From NCBI RefSeq assembly GCF_000337675.1, contig NZ_AOIB01000013.1, forward strand, positions 424,490 to 488,489: a DNA stretch of 64,000 bases. Direction: 5' to 3'. This DNA comes from Natronococcus amylolyticus DSM 10524 (GTDB lineage: Archaea; Halobacteriota; Halobacteria; Halobacteriales; Natrialbaceae). The translations under genes and the position numbers were made by a program. Under the pieces are notes generated by a model. The model worked only from the letters and a program-made list of their open reading frames with translations, made no database searches and had not been told where the DNA came from. Below, one piece after another: positions 1 to 8,554 of the stretch (position 1 is its first letter; each line of letters starts with the position of its first letter).

Positions 1-681
1 GAGATTCCGGAGGCGTTCGACGAGGAGCCCGAATCCATCCAGTCGGTCGCCTCGGAGGAAAACCACTACATCGTCCAGTTCACATCGACCGACCAGGAGG
101 GGTTGAGCGATCAAGCCGAGGCAAACCTCCAGCAAGACGGTGACGCCGCGATCATCCAGCAGGTGTCCTCGACGTCGGCGAGCTTCGGCGAGCAGACCCA
201 GCAGACCGCGCTGCTCGGCATCGCCGTTGCCTTCCTCGGGATGAGCGTGCTCGCGTTCATCCTGTTTCGAACGTTCGTTCCCTCGATCGCGATCGTCGTC
301 TCGGCGTTTTCGGACATCGTGATTCCGCTGGCGTTCATGTCGATCGTCGGCATCCCGCTCTCGCTGGGGACGGTCGCCGCGCTGTTGATGCTGATCGGGT
401 ACTCCGTCGACTCGGACATCCTGTTGAACAACCACGTCCTGCGTCGGGGCGGTGACTTCTACGAGAGCACCCACCGGGCGATGCGAACCGGGGTGACGAT
501 GACCGTCACGTCGATGATGGCGATGCTCGTGATGGGGATCGCCGCATGGCTGTTCGGCGTCGAGTTGCTGTCGTCGATCGGCATCATCCTCTTCGTCGGC
601 CTCGCCGCGGACCTGATGAACACGTACATGCTGAACCTGAGCCTGCTTCGGTGGTACATGTTCCACGGGGTGGCGCGATGA
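1..681 (+). CDS. secF: Protein translocase subunit SecF (5' end outside window)
   Basis: The C-terminal 226 residues of SecF are visible, in frame from the first base. SecF works with SecD to drive late steps of Sec-dependent export across the cytoplasmic membrane using the ion gradient. After a short extracytoplasmic stretch there are about five membrane segments. The conserved SecF segment around GYSVDSDILLNN (codons near 394-432) corresponds to the family's helix-4 motif. Its TGA overlaps the ATG of secD (ATGA at 678-681), so the two are translationally coupled. The secF-then-secD order is usual in haloarchaea. No truncation is seen other than the window edge. Confidence 0.93.
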   Translation, partial: EIPEAFDEEPESIQSVASEENHYIVQFTSTDQEGLSDQAEANLQQDGDAAIIQQVSSTSASFGEQTQQTALLGIAVAFLGMSVLAFILFRTFVPSIAIVVSAFSDIVIPLAFMSIVGIPLSLGTVAALLMLIGYSVDSDILLNNHVLRRGGDFYESTHRAMRTGVTMTVTSMMAMLVMGIAAWLFGVELLSSIGIILFVGLAADLMNTYMLNLSLLRWYMFHGVAR

Positions 682-2300
682 ACCCGATCGCGTTCGTCAA
701 GGAGTACTGGCGGATCCTCCTGCTGGTGCTGTTCGTCAGCGTCGCGCTCGTCGCGCTGTTCGTCCCCGGTGGGGTGATGGACGACGACACCCTCGTCGAG
801 GAGGAAGACGAGGAGCTCGACGAGGGGCCGACGAACCTCGAGTATGGCCTCGGTTTAGACGGCGGGACCCGAATTAGTGCGCCGCCGGTCGGTATGAGCG
901 CCGACATCGACATCGAGCCGGAGCAGGAACGCGAGGTCGAGTCGACGCTCCAGGACGAACTCGGGGTCGACGCCGCCGACGCGATCGTCCGCTACCACGA
1001 GGACGACAACCGCTTCACCGCCGAGGTGTTCGCCGAAGAGGTCACCGCCGCGGAGTTCGCCGCCGCCTTACAGGAGGCCGGTGTCGACGTCGACGAGGGT
1101 GACGTCAACGACGAGGTCACCCAGCAGACCCGCGACGAGATTATCCAGACGATCGAACTGCGGATCAACGAGGCGGGGCTCTCGGGCGGCACCGCCTACC
1201 AGGAGGCGACCGTCGGCGACGGCTACTACATCGTCACCGAGGTGCCCGGCATGAGCCCCGCGGAACTGCGCGAGATGCTCACCGAGCGTGGAGACGTCCA
1301 GATCGTCGCCTACTACCCCGAGGAGGACGGGAACCAGACCAACGAGACGGTCCTCCAGGGCGAGGAGTTCGCCAGCGTCGGCTCGGCGTCGTACAACGAC
1401 CAGGAAGGGTACCACTACGTTCCCGTCACCGTCGACGACGCCGAGGACGGAGACGGCTCCAGTCCCGCCGCCGACTACCAGGAGTCGATGAACGAGTACG
1501 GCTTCACCGGTGAAGGGGTCGGCCAGTGCGCCGTCCACGACCGCGAAACCGGCGAGTTCGACTTCGATCCCGACGCCCCGCAGTGGTGTCTGCTCACCGA
1601 GGTCGACGGCGAAGTCGTCGACGCCCACAGCATGAGTCCCGATCTGGGCGAGAGCATGGCTTCGGGCAACTGGGTGAACGATCCCGTCTTCCAGATGATC
1701 GTGCCGACCCAGCAGGACGCCCACAACCTCGCGGTCAACCTCCAGTCGGGTGCCCTGACCGCCCCGCTGGACTTCGAGCAGGAACAGACGTTCTCGCTCG
1801 AGCCCGCACTCGCGGATCAGTTCAAGACCTACTCGCTGCTGATCGGCGTCCTCTCCATACTGACGGTCAGCGGGATGGTCTACCTGCGCTACAACGATCG
1901 CCGCGTCGCCGCACCGATGATCCTCACGGCGCTCGCAGAGGTGATCATCCTGCTGGGCTTTGCGGCGCTGATACGCATGCCGCTGGACCTCTCTCACGTC
2001 GCCGGGTTCATCGCCGTCGTCGGGACGGGGGTGGACGACCTCATCATCATCGCCGACGAGGTGATGGACGAAGGCGACGTCAGCTCCCAGCGGGTGTTCG
2101 AGTCGCGGTTCCGCAAGGCGTTCTGGATCATCGGCGCCGCTGCCGCGACGACGATCATCGCGCTGTCGCCGCTGGCCGTGTTGAGCCTCGGCGACCTGCG
2201 CGGCTTTGCCATCATCACCATCCTCGGCGTGCTGATCGGCGTGCTCATCACCCGGCCCGCCTACGGTGACATCCTTCAGCGCCTGCTGACGGACAAGTAG
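678..2300 (+). CDS. secD: Protein translocase subunit SecD
   Basis: A 540-residue SecD, the partner of SecF in the accessory Sec export complex. An N-terminal membrane helix (about residues 9-28) is followed by an acidic linker, then LDGGTRIS, which matches the conserved D-G-G-x motif opening the large extracytoplasmic domain. Five membrane helices fill the last 170 residues and include GTGVDDLIIIADEV, the SecD counterpart of the SecF helix-4 motif. The ATG at 678 is chosen because it overlaps the secF stop and gives the typical N-terminal helix; longer readings only add Arg-rich out-of-family sequence. The acidic external domain is expected for a halophile. Confidence 0.95.
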   Translation: MNPIAFVKEYWRILLLVLFVSVALVALFVPGGVMDDDTLVEEEDEELDEGPTNLEYGLGLDGGTRISAPPVGMSADIDIEPEQEREVESTLQDELGVDAADAIVRYHEDDNRFTAEVFAEEVTAAEFAAALQEAGVDVDEGDVNDEVTQQTRDEIIQTIELRINEAGLSGGTAYQEATVGDGYYIVTEVPGMSPAELREMLTERGDVQIVAYYPEEDGNQTNETVLQGEEFASVGSASYNDQEGYHYVPVTVDDAEDGDGSSPAADYQESMNEYGFTGEGVGQCAVHDRETGEFDFDPDAPQWCLLTEVDGEVVDAHSMSPDLGESMASGNWVNDPVFQMIVPTQQDAHNLAVNLQSGALTAPLDFEQEQTFSLEPALADQFKTYSLLIGVLSILTVSGMVYLRYNDRRVAAPMILTALAEVIILLGFAALIRMPLDLSHVAGFIAVVGTGVDDLIIIADEVMDEGDVSSQRVFESRFRKAFWIIGAAAATTIIALSPLAVLSLGDLRGFAIITILGVLIGVLITRPAYGDILQRLLTDK

Positions 2301-2331
2301 CTCGAGTCGACCGCTCGCCGCCTTCTTTTGC

Positions 2332-2436
2332 TCAGTCGTCGCGACAGCGCGGACACCAGTCGACGCGGTCGCCGTCGCCGTGGGCACGCACGAAATCGAA
2401 CGATACGGGGTCGTCACAGTGTGTGCAGATCGGCAT
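2332..2436 (-). CDS. 34-residue zinc-ribbon protein
   Basis: This tiny ORF starts MPICTHC and carries two CxxC pairs (Cys4/Cys7 and Cys28/Cys31) separated by 20 residues, the signature of a single zinc ribbon. Such one-domain zinc proteins of 30-60 residues are common and often conserved in haloarchaea, and their function is mostly unknown. It lies between secD and the exchanger gene, converging on secD with about 30 bp between the stops. The reading can be extended upstream, but MPICTHC places the first Cys pair at the extreme N terminus as in related small proteins. The function is not known. Confidence 0.6.
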   Translation of the reverse strand: MPICTHCDDPVSFDFVRAHGDGDRVDWCPRCRDD

Positions 2437-2526
2437 CGTTGTACCGGCGAACGAAACGTCCCTACGGGTAAGAGGCCCCTCCCTGCCACTGCAATTCGGT
2501 TCGCTCGAGACCACGTCACACCGAGT

Positions 2527-3537
2527 CTACGTCGGAACGATGTTCAAAACGCCGACGCTCTCGAGGACGAGCCAGACGACGAACACCCCGTACGAGCCGA
2601 GCAACAGCCAGGCCTCCCGCTCGGAGAGCAGCATGTCGGTCCGGGCGATTGCGAAGAAGACGACCGTCGCGAGGACGAGAAACGCCATCATCGGGACGAT
2701 GTGGGCGAACGTGATCGCAAGCGAGCCGGCGACGAGTACGCCGGCTGGAACCGCGACCAGCAGGTCGAAGACGTTGCTCCCCAGTACGTTCGCGAGGCTG
2801 ACCGACGGCCGATTCGCGCGGGCCGCGGCGACGCTGACGAAGACGTCGGGGACGCTCGAGCCCGCGGCGACAACGATCATCCCCCAGAGGAACGCGGGGG
2901 TGCCGAAGGCGTCGCCGAGGCCGATCGCGGCTCGGACGAGTCCCTCGACGCCGACGACGATGACGACCAGCCCGGCACCGAACCAGAGCCAGGTTCCCAG
3001 GAGGTTCACCGACGGGTCGGCCTCGAGTTCGTCCTCGGTCGCGTCGAGGTACTGGGTGAACACGTAGAGCCCGTACAGCCCGAGCGGGAACAGCGCGAGC
3101 CACCGCGTGACCTCGCCCTGCAGTCCGGCCCCCTCGAGGGGGTAGTAGATCACCGCAAGCGAGAACGTCAACAGGAGCACGGCGACCGCGAGCATGTAGA
3201 ACAGCGCCTCCTTGTAGACGAGCTTTCGGCTCGTCTCCATCTCTCCGGCGCCGACCAGTACGGCGAGTCCCGGAATGACGAGCAGGTTGAAGACGGCCGA
3301 GCCGACGATCGCACCGACGCCGAGCTCGAACTCGCCGTGGACCAGGGTCGCGAGCAGCACGCTCACCAGTTCGGGCATGCTCGAGCCGACCGCGGCGATC
3401 ACGGCCCCCTGGACGACCGGCGGGACGCCGTAGCCGACGGCGATCCGATCGGCCGCGTCCTCGAGCCAGACGCTTCCCTTCCAGACGACGCCCGTCGCGA
3501 CGGCCGCGAGGACGAGTAACCAGACGATCTCGAGCAC
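2527..3537 (-). CDS. CaCA-family sodium/calcium (cation) exchanger
   Basis: A 336-residue integral membrane protein with about ten hydrophobic segments arranged as two inverted halves. Each half contains an alpha-repeat motif: GSSMPEL at residues 51-57 in the first half and GSSVPDV in the second. These match the GxS-x-P-E/D ion-binding signature of the Ca2+:cation antiporter superfamily (YrbG/NCX_Mj-like), which exchanges Na+ or H+ for Ca2+ across the membrane. The second repeat has Asp where many members have Glu. The length fits the archaeal family. It is a monocistronic gene, and the ion specificity cannot be read from the sequence. Confidence 0.85.
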   Translation of the reverse strand: MLEIVWLLVLAAVATGVVWKGSVWLEDAADRIAVGYGVPPVVQGAVIAAVGSSMPELVSVLLATLVHGEFELGVGAIVGSAVFNLLVIPGLAVLVGAGEMETSRKLVYKEALFYMLAVAVLLLTFSLAVIYYPLEGAGLQGEVTRWLALFPLGLYGLYVFTQYLDATEDELEADPSVNLLGTWLWFGAGLVVIVVGVEGLVRAAIGLGDAFGTPAFLWGMIVVAAGSSVPDVFVSVAAARANRPSVSLANVLGSNVFDLLVAVPAGVLVAGSLAITFAHIVPMMAFLVLATVVFFAIARTDMLLSEREAWLLLGSYGVFVVWLVLESVGVLNIVPT

Positions 3538-3608
3538 GACGTATCAGCTACGACGTAGGTCGGGACCGCGCATAAAACGGCGACATGAAGCCGACAGGGA
3601 TCGGTTCA

Positions 3609-4277
3609 TCAGAACTGTTCGAGGCCCGTCTGCTCGGCGTCGGCGAGGACGTCCGCGCAGGTCGACCACGACTCGCGGGCGAACGGCGGGAGCGAGTCGT
3701 GGTCGGCAACGTAGGACTCGAGGAACGCCCGCGTGGTCGGGTCGCTCGGGTAGCCGCTGCCGACGGGGCCGTACTCGTCGGCCAGCGCGGCCATCGAGGC
3801 GTCGCGTTCGACCTTGGCGACGACGCTGGCCGCGCCGACGATCGGGTCCTGGTCGTCGGCGCCGTGTTCGGCTTCGATCTCGAGTTCGTACTCGGGCTCG
3901 CAGGCGTCGGCGACCCGGCGGGCGAAGCGATCGGCGTCGGTGTCGCAGGCGTCACAGAGCCCCGGCGCCGACGAATCGGCGGAAACGTCGACGGCCTCGA
4001 GCATCTCTTCGATCGCCTCGGCGTGGGCCCTGACCGCCAGCGAGTTCATGTCGGTCTCGGGGTTGTCGATCAGGGACGGCGTGATCTCGCTGACGCCGAC
4101 GGCGATCCGATCGTCCTCGCGCAGGGTCGCCGCCAGCTCCTCGCGGCGCTCGGGCACAAGACGCTTCGAGTCCGCGATTCCCTCCGGGAGCGCGTCGGGG
4201 TCCGCGACGTGGACGGCCGCAGCGAACATCGATCCCAGTGCGGGACCCTTTCCGGCCTCGTCGACGCCGAATGGCAT
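3609..4277 (-). CDS. rnhB: Ribonuclease HII
   Basis: A 222-residue RNase HII, which cuts the RNA strand of RNA/DNA hybrids, including single ribonucleotides in DNA. The protein opens with GVDEAGKGP, where the Asp-Glu pair is part of the metal-binding active site. Further conserved parts include ADSKRL and the VGAASVVAKVERD segment. The ATG at 4277 is preferred because the family normally has only 3-5 residues before the DEAG motif; an upstream in-frame ATG at 4373 would add about 32 unrelated residues. It is divergent from the SHOCT gene. Confidence 0.92.
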   Translation of the reverse strand: MPFGVDEAGKGPALGSMFAAAVHVADPDALPEGIADSKRLVPERREELAATLREDDRIAVGVSEITPSLIDNPETDMNSLAVRAHAEAIEEMLEAVDVSADSSAPGLCDACDTDADRFARRVADACEPEYELEIEAEHGADDQDPIVGAASVVAKVERDASMAALADEYGPVGSGYPSDPTTRAFLESYVADHDSLPPFARESWSTCADVLADAEQTGLEQF

Positions 4278-4377
4278 GGCTCGGGGGTCGGCCGGAAGCG
4301 AGAAAATCGTTGTGGAAGTCGCGACGGAGCTGTCGACGGTCCAATGGTTTTTGTCTCGAGTCGTCGTACGCAACGAT

Positions 4378-4859
4378 ATGAGCGGTACCGATCTCGTCGA
4401 GCGCGTCCGACTGTTCCCATCCGTCCTTTTTTTCCGCCGATCGGCGCCCTGATCGTCGGCGGCCTCCTCGGCAGCACACCGTTGATCGCGCTCGGCGTCC
4501 TCGGCGTGATCCTCGTTCCGATGCTCGTCTTGCTGTTCGGAGACGCGGCAACCGTCGAGCGATGGTGGGGCGAAGAAATGGCCGAGCGACTCGAGACCGA
4601 GTCGAGGTCCAACGACACGCGTTCGGCGGAGGGCGACGCCTACGAGATGCTGAAACGACGGTACGCGAACGGAGAACTCGACCAGGAGGAGTTTGAGCGC
4701 CGCCTACAGGCGATTCTCGACGCCGATTCCGCGTCGGAACGGACGGACGTCGAGCCGTCGCCGCCGTCCCGCCCGGAGACGCGACCGGGAGCCAAACCCA
4801 AACCGACGGAACTGGCGAACATGGATCGCGACCCCGAGCCGACGGAGGACGTTCGCTGA
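4378..4859 (+). CDS. SHOCT-domain membrane protein, apparently frameshifted at a T7 run
   Basis: The C-terminal reading frame encodes two adjacent membrane helices (GALIVGGLLGSTPLIALG, then LVPMLVLLFGD) and a short C-terminal SHOCT helix pair (AYEMLKRRYANGELDQEEF), a small oligomerisation-type domain. The natural start appears to be ATG at 4378, beginning MSGTDLVERVRLFPS. That frame meets a TGA at 4450. It would join the main frame if one more T were present in the T7 run at 4427-4433, or if ribosomes slipped -1 on T-TTT-TTC. The only ATG in the main frame (4344) gives an Arg-rich leader unlike a real protein. It may be a sequencing error, a mutation or recoding. Confidence 0.6.
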
Positions 4860-4949
4860 CCCGTTCTCACCAACCGAACGTCGACGCCAGTGGACTCCGT
4901 CCCGCGAGCACGTTCGCGACTCGGGATTCACTGCGGGACGGCACTTTCC

Positions 4950-6326
4950 TCAGTCGGCTGTCTCGGACGGCTGCTCCCGTGTCTCGCTCGGTTCGTCCCG
5001 GAAGTACTCCTCGAGTTCGAACGGTTCGTCCTCGCCCTCGACGCCGGTGACGTCCAGCGCCGTCACCTCGGCCTCGGTCTCGAGCAACCCCGCGAGACTC
5101 GGCTCCGTACGCCCCTCGTCGCTGCTGATGAGTTCCTTCACGTAGAGCCCGCCCGCACCGTGGAGGCGAACCTCCGCGTTCGTGGGCGATTCGAGATCCC
5201 CATCGATTTCGTAGACGGTGCGCTCGCGAGTCAGTCCCGCGCGACGGTGATCGACGCGCTGGGGGGTGTACTGCTCGACGGTGGTTCCCGAGAGCTCCTC
5301 GAGTGCGGTCTCGAACGCGTCCTCGTCGATCGCGCTGGAAAATTCGACGTCCGCGCGGTAGCGCTTGCTCGCGTCGTGTTCTTTCACCCGTTCGACCATC
5401 TCGTAGGTCGCGAGTCGCAGCCCCTCGACCTCCACCGCGCCCTCGGCTGCGTCGTTGATCTCGCGCTCGAGGTCGGCGGGGTCCGGCTCCCGAAATCGGG
5501 GTCGCTTGACCTCGAGCACGAACGGCCGCCCCTCCTCGAGCATCCGGGCGTCGACGTCCTCGCGGCCGGCGCCGTGGAAGGTGCCCTCCTCGCCGTCCAT
5601 CGCTTCGACGACGTGGGGGCGGACGACCTGCTCGACGCTGGTGTCGTACATGTAGCCCGAGCCGCCACAGTAGTCACAGGGCTCCTCGCCGTCGTCGCCC
5701 AGCTGGATCCCGCTGCCGCCACACTCCCGGCAGGGCCACTCCGTCTGGGGGATATCCCGCTCGAGCTTGCGGTAACGGCCGTAGACGAACGCGGGGTTGA
5801 TCTGGACGTCGACCGCGTGGCTCGTGACGGCGTCGTCCGCGTCGAACTCGAGAGGGTCGAACGCCTCGAGGTCGACGACCGCGAGCACGTCCGGCCGGTC
5901 GAAGTCGACCTCGGTGCCCGTCTTCGATCCGACGCGGCGACCGACCTCGCGGTTCATCTCGCGTTTCATCGACTCGCCGACGTCGGGCTCGAGGCTGGCG
6001 TCCTCGCGGAACAGCCGTTCGTTCTCCTCGACCAGCGGTGGAACTCGAGTGCCGACCTGGTAGGTGGCAAAGTCGACGCCCTCGAGTTCGCCGACGATCG
6101 TCTCCGCGATCGCGTCGAAGGTTGCGCAGTAGCCCTCACAGACCCAGCACGCATCGGGATCGACGGGCTCGAAATCGTCGTCGTCCTCGATCGCGATCGT
6201 CGTCCGCAGCGCCCGACCCCGCTCGGCGTTAGTTAGCCCGAAGCTCCGCTCGGCGAACGGCCGGCCGAGACAGGAGTCACAGACCGATCCCGTCGCGAGC
6301 AGCGCGCGGGCGTCCTCGGTACTCAT
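4950..6326 (-). CDS. pus10: tRNA pseudouridine synthase Pus10 (positions 54/55)
   Basis: A 458-residue Pus10, which isomerises uridines 54 and 55 in the T-loop of archaeal tRNAs. The N-terminal region carries paired cysteines (CDSCLG near residue 16 and CWVCEGYC near 60) and a central pair (CRECGG and CDYCGG), consistent with zinc binding. The catalytic Asp is expected in GREDVDARML, which resembles the RTDxG motif of TruA-type synthases. The C-terminal half contains the conserved TPQRVDHRR segment. The length fits the archaeal family. It converges on the SHOCT gene with a 90-bp gap. Confidence 0.9.
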   Translation of the reverse strand: MSTEDARALLATGSVCDSCLGRPFAERSFGLTNAERGRALRTTIAIEDDDDFEPVDPDACWVCEGYCATFDAIAETIVGELEGVDFATYQVGTRVPPLVEENERLFREDASLEPDVGESMKREMNREVGRRVGSKTGTEVDFDRPDVLAVVDLEAFDPLEFDADDAVTSHAVDVQINPAFVYGRYRKLERDIPQTEWPCRECGGSGIQLGDDGEEPCDYCGGSGYMYDTSVEQVVRPHVVEAMDGEEGTFHGAGREDVDARMLEEGRPFVLEVKRPRFREPDPADLEREINDAAEGAVEVEGLRLATYEMVERVKEHDASKRYRADVEFSSAIDEDAFETALEELSGTTVEQYTPQRVDHRRAGLTRERTVYEIDGDLESPTNAEVRLHGAGGLYVKELISSDEGRTEPSLAGLLETEAEVTALDVTGVEGEDEPFELEEYFRDEPSETREQPSETAD

Positions 6327-6438
6327 ATGCGCCCACTCGGGTAGCCGCGGGTAACACGTTTTCCATTCGACGCCTACAGCGGGTCACCGTGTCGGACTGT
6401 CCCACGAGGTTCAAATACGTCCGGTACAACCCGTCGGT

Positions 6439-7548
6439 ATGGACCAGTATCGACCGAGCCGCCGCGGCGTTCTCGCGGGTGCGGGCGTCGGGCTCGCCGG
6501 CCTGATCGCCGGCTGTGCCGAACCGCGGACCGAGAGCTCGATCGAGGGGGACTCCTCGAGCGGGATCGACCGGGAGAACCGCGCGGACGGGTCGACCTAC
6601 ACCGACGTCTACGAGACGATCATCGACTCGGTGACCCAGATCCGTGTGTTCGGGATCGAGGATCCGTACACCGAGGAGGAGGGCCGGGGGCAGGGATCGG
6701 GGTTCGTCGTCGACGGCGAGTACATCGTTACGAACGAGCACGTCGTCGCCGGCGCGGAGGAGGTCGACCTCCAGTACATCAACGGCGACTGGTCGGGTAC
6801 CCGGTTGCTGGGCAGCGACCGCCAGAGCGATCTCGCGGTCCTCGAAGCCGACCACGTTCCGGACGGCGCGACCCCGCTGGGGCTGGCCGAGGAACGACCC
6901 GTCGTCGGCCAGGAGGTGCTCGCGATCGGCAACCCCTACGGCCTCGAAGGCTCGATGTCGTCGGGGATCGTCAGCGGGGTCGATCGAACCGTTCCGGCAC
7001 CCCACGGCGAGTTCACGTTCCCGAACGCTGTCCAGACCGACGCGGCAGTCAACCCCGGCAACAGCGGCGGGCCGCTGGTCGACCTCGACGGGAACGTCGT
7101 CGGCGTCGTCAACGCCGGCGGCGGCGACAACATTGGCTTCGCGATCTCGGCCGCGCTCTCCCGACGGGTCGTCCCCGCGCTCATCGAAGAAGGCGAGTAC
7201 GACCACCCGTTCCTCGGAATCGCGCTCGCGACCGTCGACCGACTGATCGCCGAGGAGAACGACCTCGAGCAGGCGACGGGTGTCATCGTCACCGAGACGC
7301 TTCAGGAGCCAGCACTCGGCGCTCTCCGAGGGGCAGAGCGAACCGTCGAGCGCGGCGGCGAACCCGTACCGGTCGGCGGTGACGTCATCCTCTCGATCGA
7401 CGGGGAACCGATCCCGGACCGTCACGCGCTCTCGACGGTCCTCGCGCTCGAGACCAGCCCCGGCGATACCGTCGCGGTCGAGCTTCGTCGCGACGGCGAG
7501 GTCAGCACCGTCGACCTGACGCTCGGGGTGCGACCGACCGACGACTGA
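6439..7548 (+). CDS. HtrA/DegP-like serine protease, Tat lipoprotein
   Basis: A 369-residue trypsin-fold protease with a PDZ domain. The N terminus SRRGVLAGAG is a twin-arginine signal ending in a lipobox (IAGC, Cys26), so the folded enzyme should be exported and lipid-anchored outside the membrane. The catalytic triad is visible as His in TNEHVVAG, Asp in SDLAVLE and Ser in GNSGGPLV. The last ~110 residues form the PDZ domain, with DVILSIDGEPIPD. HtrA enzymes degrade or refold damaged extracytoplasmic proteins. A hairpin follows 41 nt after the stop. Confidence 0.9.
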   Translation: MDQYRPSRRGVLAGAGVGLAGLIAGCAEPRTESSIEGDSSSGIDRENRADGSTYTDVYETIIDSVTQIRVFGIEDPYTEEEGRGQGSGFVVDGEYIVTNEHVVAGAEEVDLQYINGDWSGTRLLGSDRQSDLAVLEADHVPDGATPLGLAEERPVVGQEVLAIGNPYGLEGSMSSGIVSGVDRTVPAPHGEFTFPNAVQTDAAVNPGNSGGPLVDLDGNVVGVVNAGGGDNIGFAISAALSRRVVPALIEEGEYDHPFLGIALATVDRLIAEENDLEQATGVIVTETLQEPALGALRGAERTVERGGEPVPVGGDVILSIDGEPIPDRHALSTVLALETSPGDTVAVELRRDGEVSTVDLTLGVRPTDD

Positions 7549-7588
7549 AGGGAACGAGTATCGGACCGAACGCCGTCCGTAGGGTCGA

Positions 7589-7625
7589 CGATACCGGTTG
7601 TCGACAGCGAGAGTAACCGGTATCG
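7589..7625 (+). terminator. Hairpin downstream of the htrA-like gene
   Basis: An 11-bp perfect inverted repeat (CGATACCGGTT / AACCGGTATCG) encloses a 15-nt loop and is followed by a T-rich stretch around 7636-7662. It could act as a transcription terminator or RNA-stabilising hairpin for the protease gene. It could also be a protein-binding dyad. Confidence 0.45.
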
Positions 7626-7787
7626 ATGCAATACATTCTCGATTTTAGTACAGTCTTTTACAACTGATTAAGGGTCCTGAAAAGCGTCCGAGAGGAACGC
7701 TACCGCGACAGCTCGGTCAGTTAAATCCTCGATAACAATAGTGGGCTTCGGCGTAGTCGGCAGTGGCGCGATGGCCGCCTGTTCCCT

Positions 7788-7994
7788 ATGACCAGCACCA
7801 ACACAACCGACCCCGACGCCGGGCAGACTCCTTCCGTAGACGTACATCTCGAACTCGACAGCGTCACGATCCAGAACAACGACGGTCCCAACGAGTGTGC
7901 GATGTTTCCGCGGGACGCGACCGAGATGGAGCTGATGACCAACTGGATCGCGGCCTACGACGACGCGTTCGTCAGGCTCGAGTCGATGCGCTGA
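7788..7994 (+). CDS. Small DUF7511-like protein
   Basis: A 68-residue acidic protein. Its core runs from DGPNECAMFP to NWIAAYDDAFVRLESMR. The same pattern (D-x-P-x-x-C-x-x-Y/F ... W-I-x-A-x-x-x-A-F-V) occurs in the small protein at 49469-49681, so the two are diverged members of one haloarchaeal family, which I believe is DUF7511. The function is unknown. It lies 3 bp upstream of a small membrane protein gene and is probably co-transcribed with it. The ATG at 7788 is the only reasonable start. Confidence 0.75.
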   Translation: MTSTNTTDPDAGQTPSVDVHLELDSVTIQNNDGPNECAMFPRDATEMELMTNWIAAYDDAFVRLESMR

Positions 7995-7997
7995 GCC

Positions 7998-8186
7998 ATG
8001 TACGCCTGGAGCACCGTCACCGCAATCGGGTTCTGGATCGGGACCCTCCTCCCGGTCGTCTACCTGCCGGTGTTTGTCGCCGGCATCGATTCGGCGCAGG
8101 CACTGACGCTGCTGTTCGGCCTGCTCGCCGTTCACGCGCTCGCCCTGATCGTCGGGCACGGCTACGACGGCTCCCGAACCCGGTGA
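7998..8186 (+). CDS. Small two-helix membrane protein
   Basis: A 62-residue hypothetical protein made almost entirely of two hydrophobic helices (about residues 7-28 and 34-53), with a short basic C-terminal tail (GSRTR). It starts 3 bp after the DUF7511-like gene and is probably its operon partner. No family is recognised. The even codon use (GC-rich third positions) supports it being a real gene. Confidence 0.6.
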   Translation: MYAWSTVTAIGFWIGTLLPVVYLPVFVAGIDSAQALTLLFGLLAVHALALIVGHGYDGSRTR

Positions 8187-8212
8187 CCGGTCGATCCCCG
8201 CTGACGCTCCGT

Positions 8213-8392
8213 TTATTCCGAAGGCTGCCAGACCTGTGCCTGCGGCGTGCCGCAGTCGTCACAGACTGCGGCCGCGTTGTCCTTGTACTCCTCGCGTTCG
8301 AGTTCGCCGTCCTCACAGACCGGACAGGGTCGTCCCTCGAGGATAGCGAGTACGTTCCGTCGCTGCCCGGCGGTGGACTGCGGTTTCGACAT
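8213..8392 (-). CDS. HVO_A0556-like zinc-finger protein
   Basis: A 59-residue protein with CPVC (residues 23-26) and CDDC (44-47), one zinc ribbon, followed by GTPQAQVW. The layout of an LxxLEGRPCP segment, a charged middle and a C-terminal QVW matches a small haloarchaeal zinc-finger family I recall under the name HVO_A0556. The start MSKPQST is the ATG closest to the domain; a longer reading to 8713 is out of character. A CACACAAT element lies about 73 nt upstream. The function is unknown; a role in nucleic-acid binding or regulation is only a guess. Confidence 0.75.
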   Translation of the reverse strand: MSKPQSTAGQRRNVLAILEGRPCPVCEDGELEREEYKDNAAAVCDDCGTPQAQVWQPSE

Positions 8393-8464
8393 ACCACACC
8401 CACTGCCGCCTGACTGACGTGAAACCGTTCGCCCTGTGTATGCAATGAACGGGTTGGTGAAATT

Positions 8465-8472
8465 ATTGTGTG
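8465..8472 (-). promoter_or_regulatory. CACACAAT upstream element
   Basis: Read on the minus strand, TCCACACAATAATTTC lies 73-80 nt before the zinc-finger gene start. The 8-mer recurs in the same relative orientation upstream of three other genes (24172, 45707 and 57437), each time followed by AT-rich sequence. This suggests a promoter-proximal element. Confidence 0.35.
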
Positions 8473-8554
8473 GAAGAAAGTCGCAAAGAAGTTGTTCCGA
8501 CCGAGTGCGATCCGAAATCGTCGCCCCTATCCCCGCCGCTGGCGTCGTATCGGT

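Noticed and set aside
1068-3519. Long open frames opposite secD and the exchanger
   Set aside because: Both are Arg/Asp-rich mirror frames with no motif. The opposite frames encode membrane proteins with known signatures.
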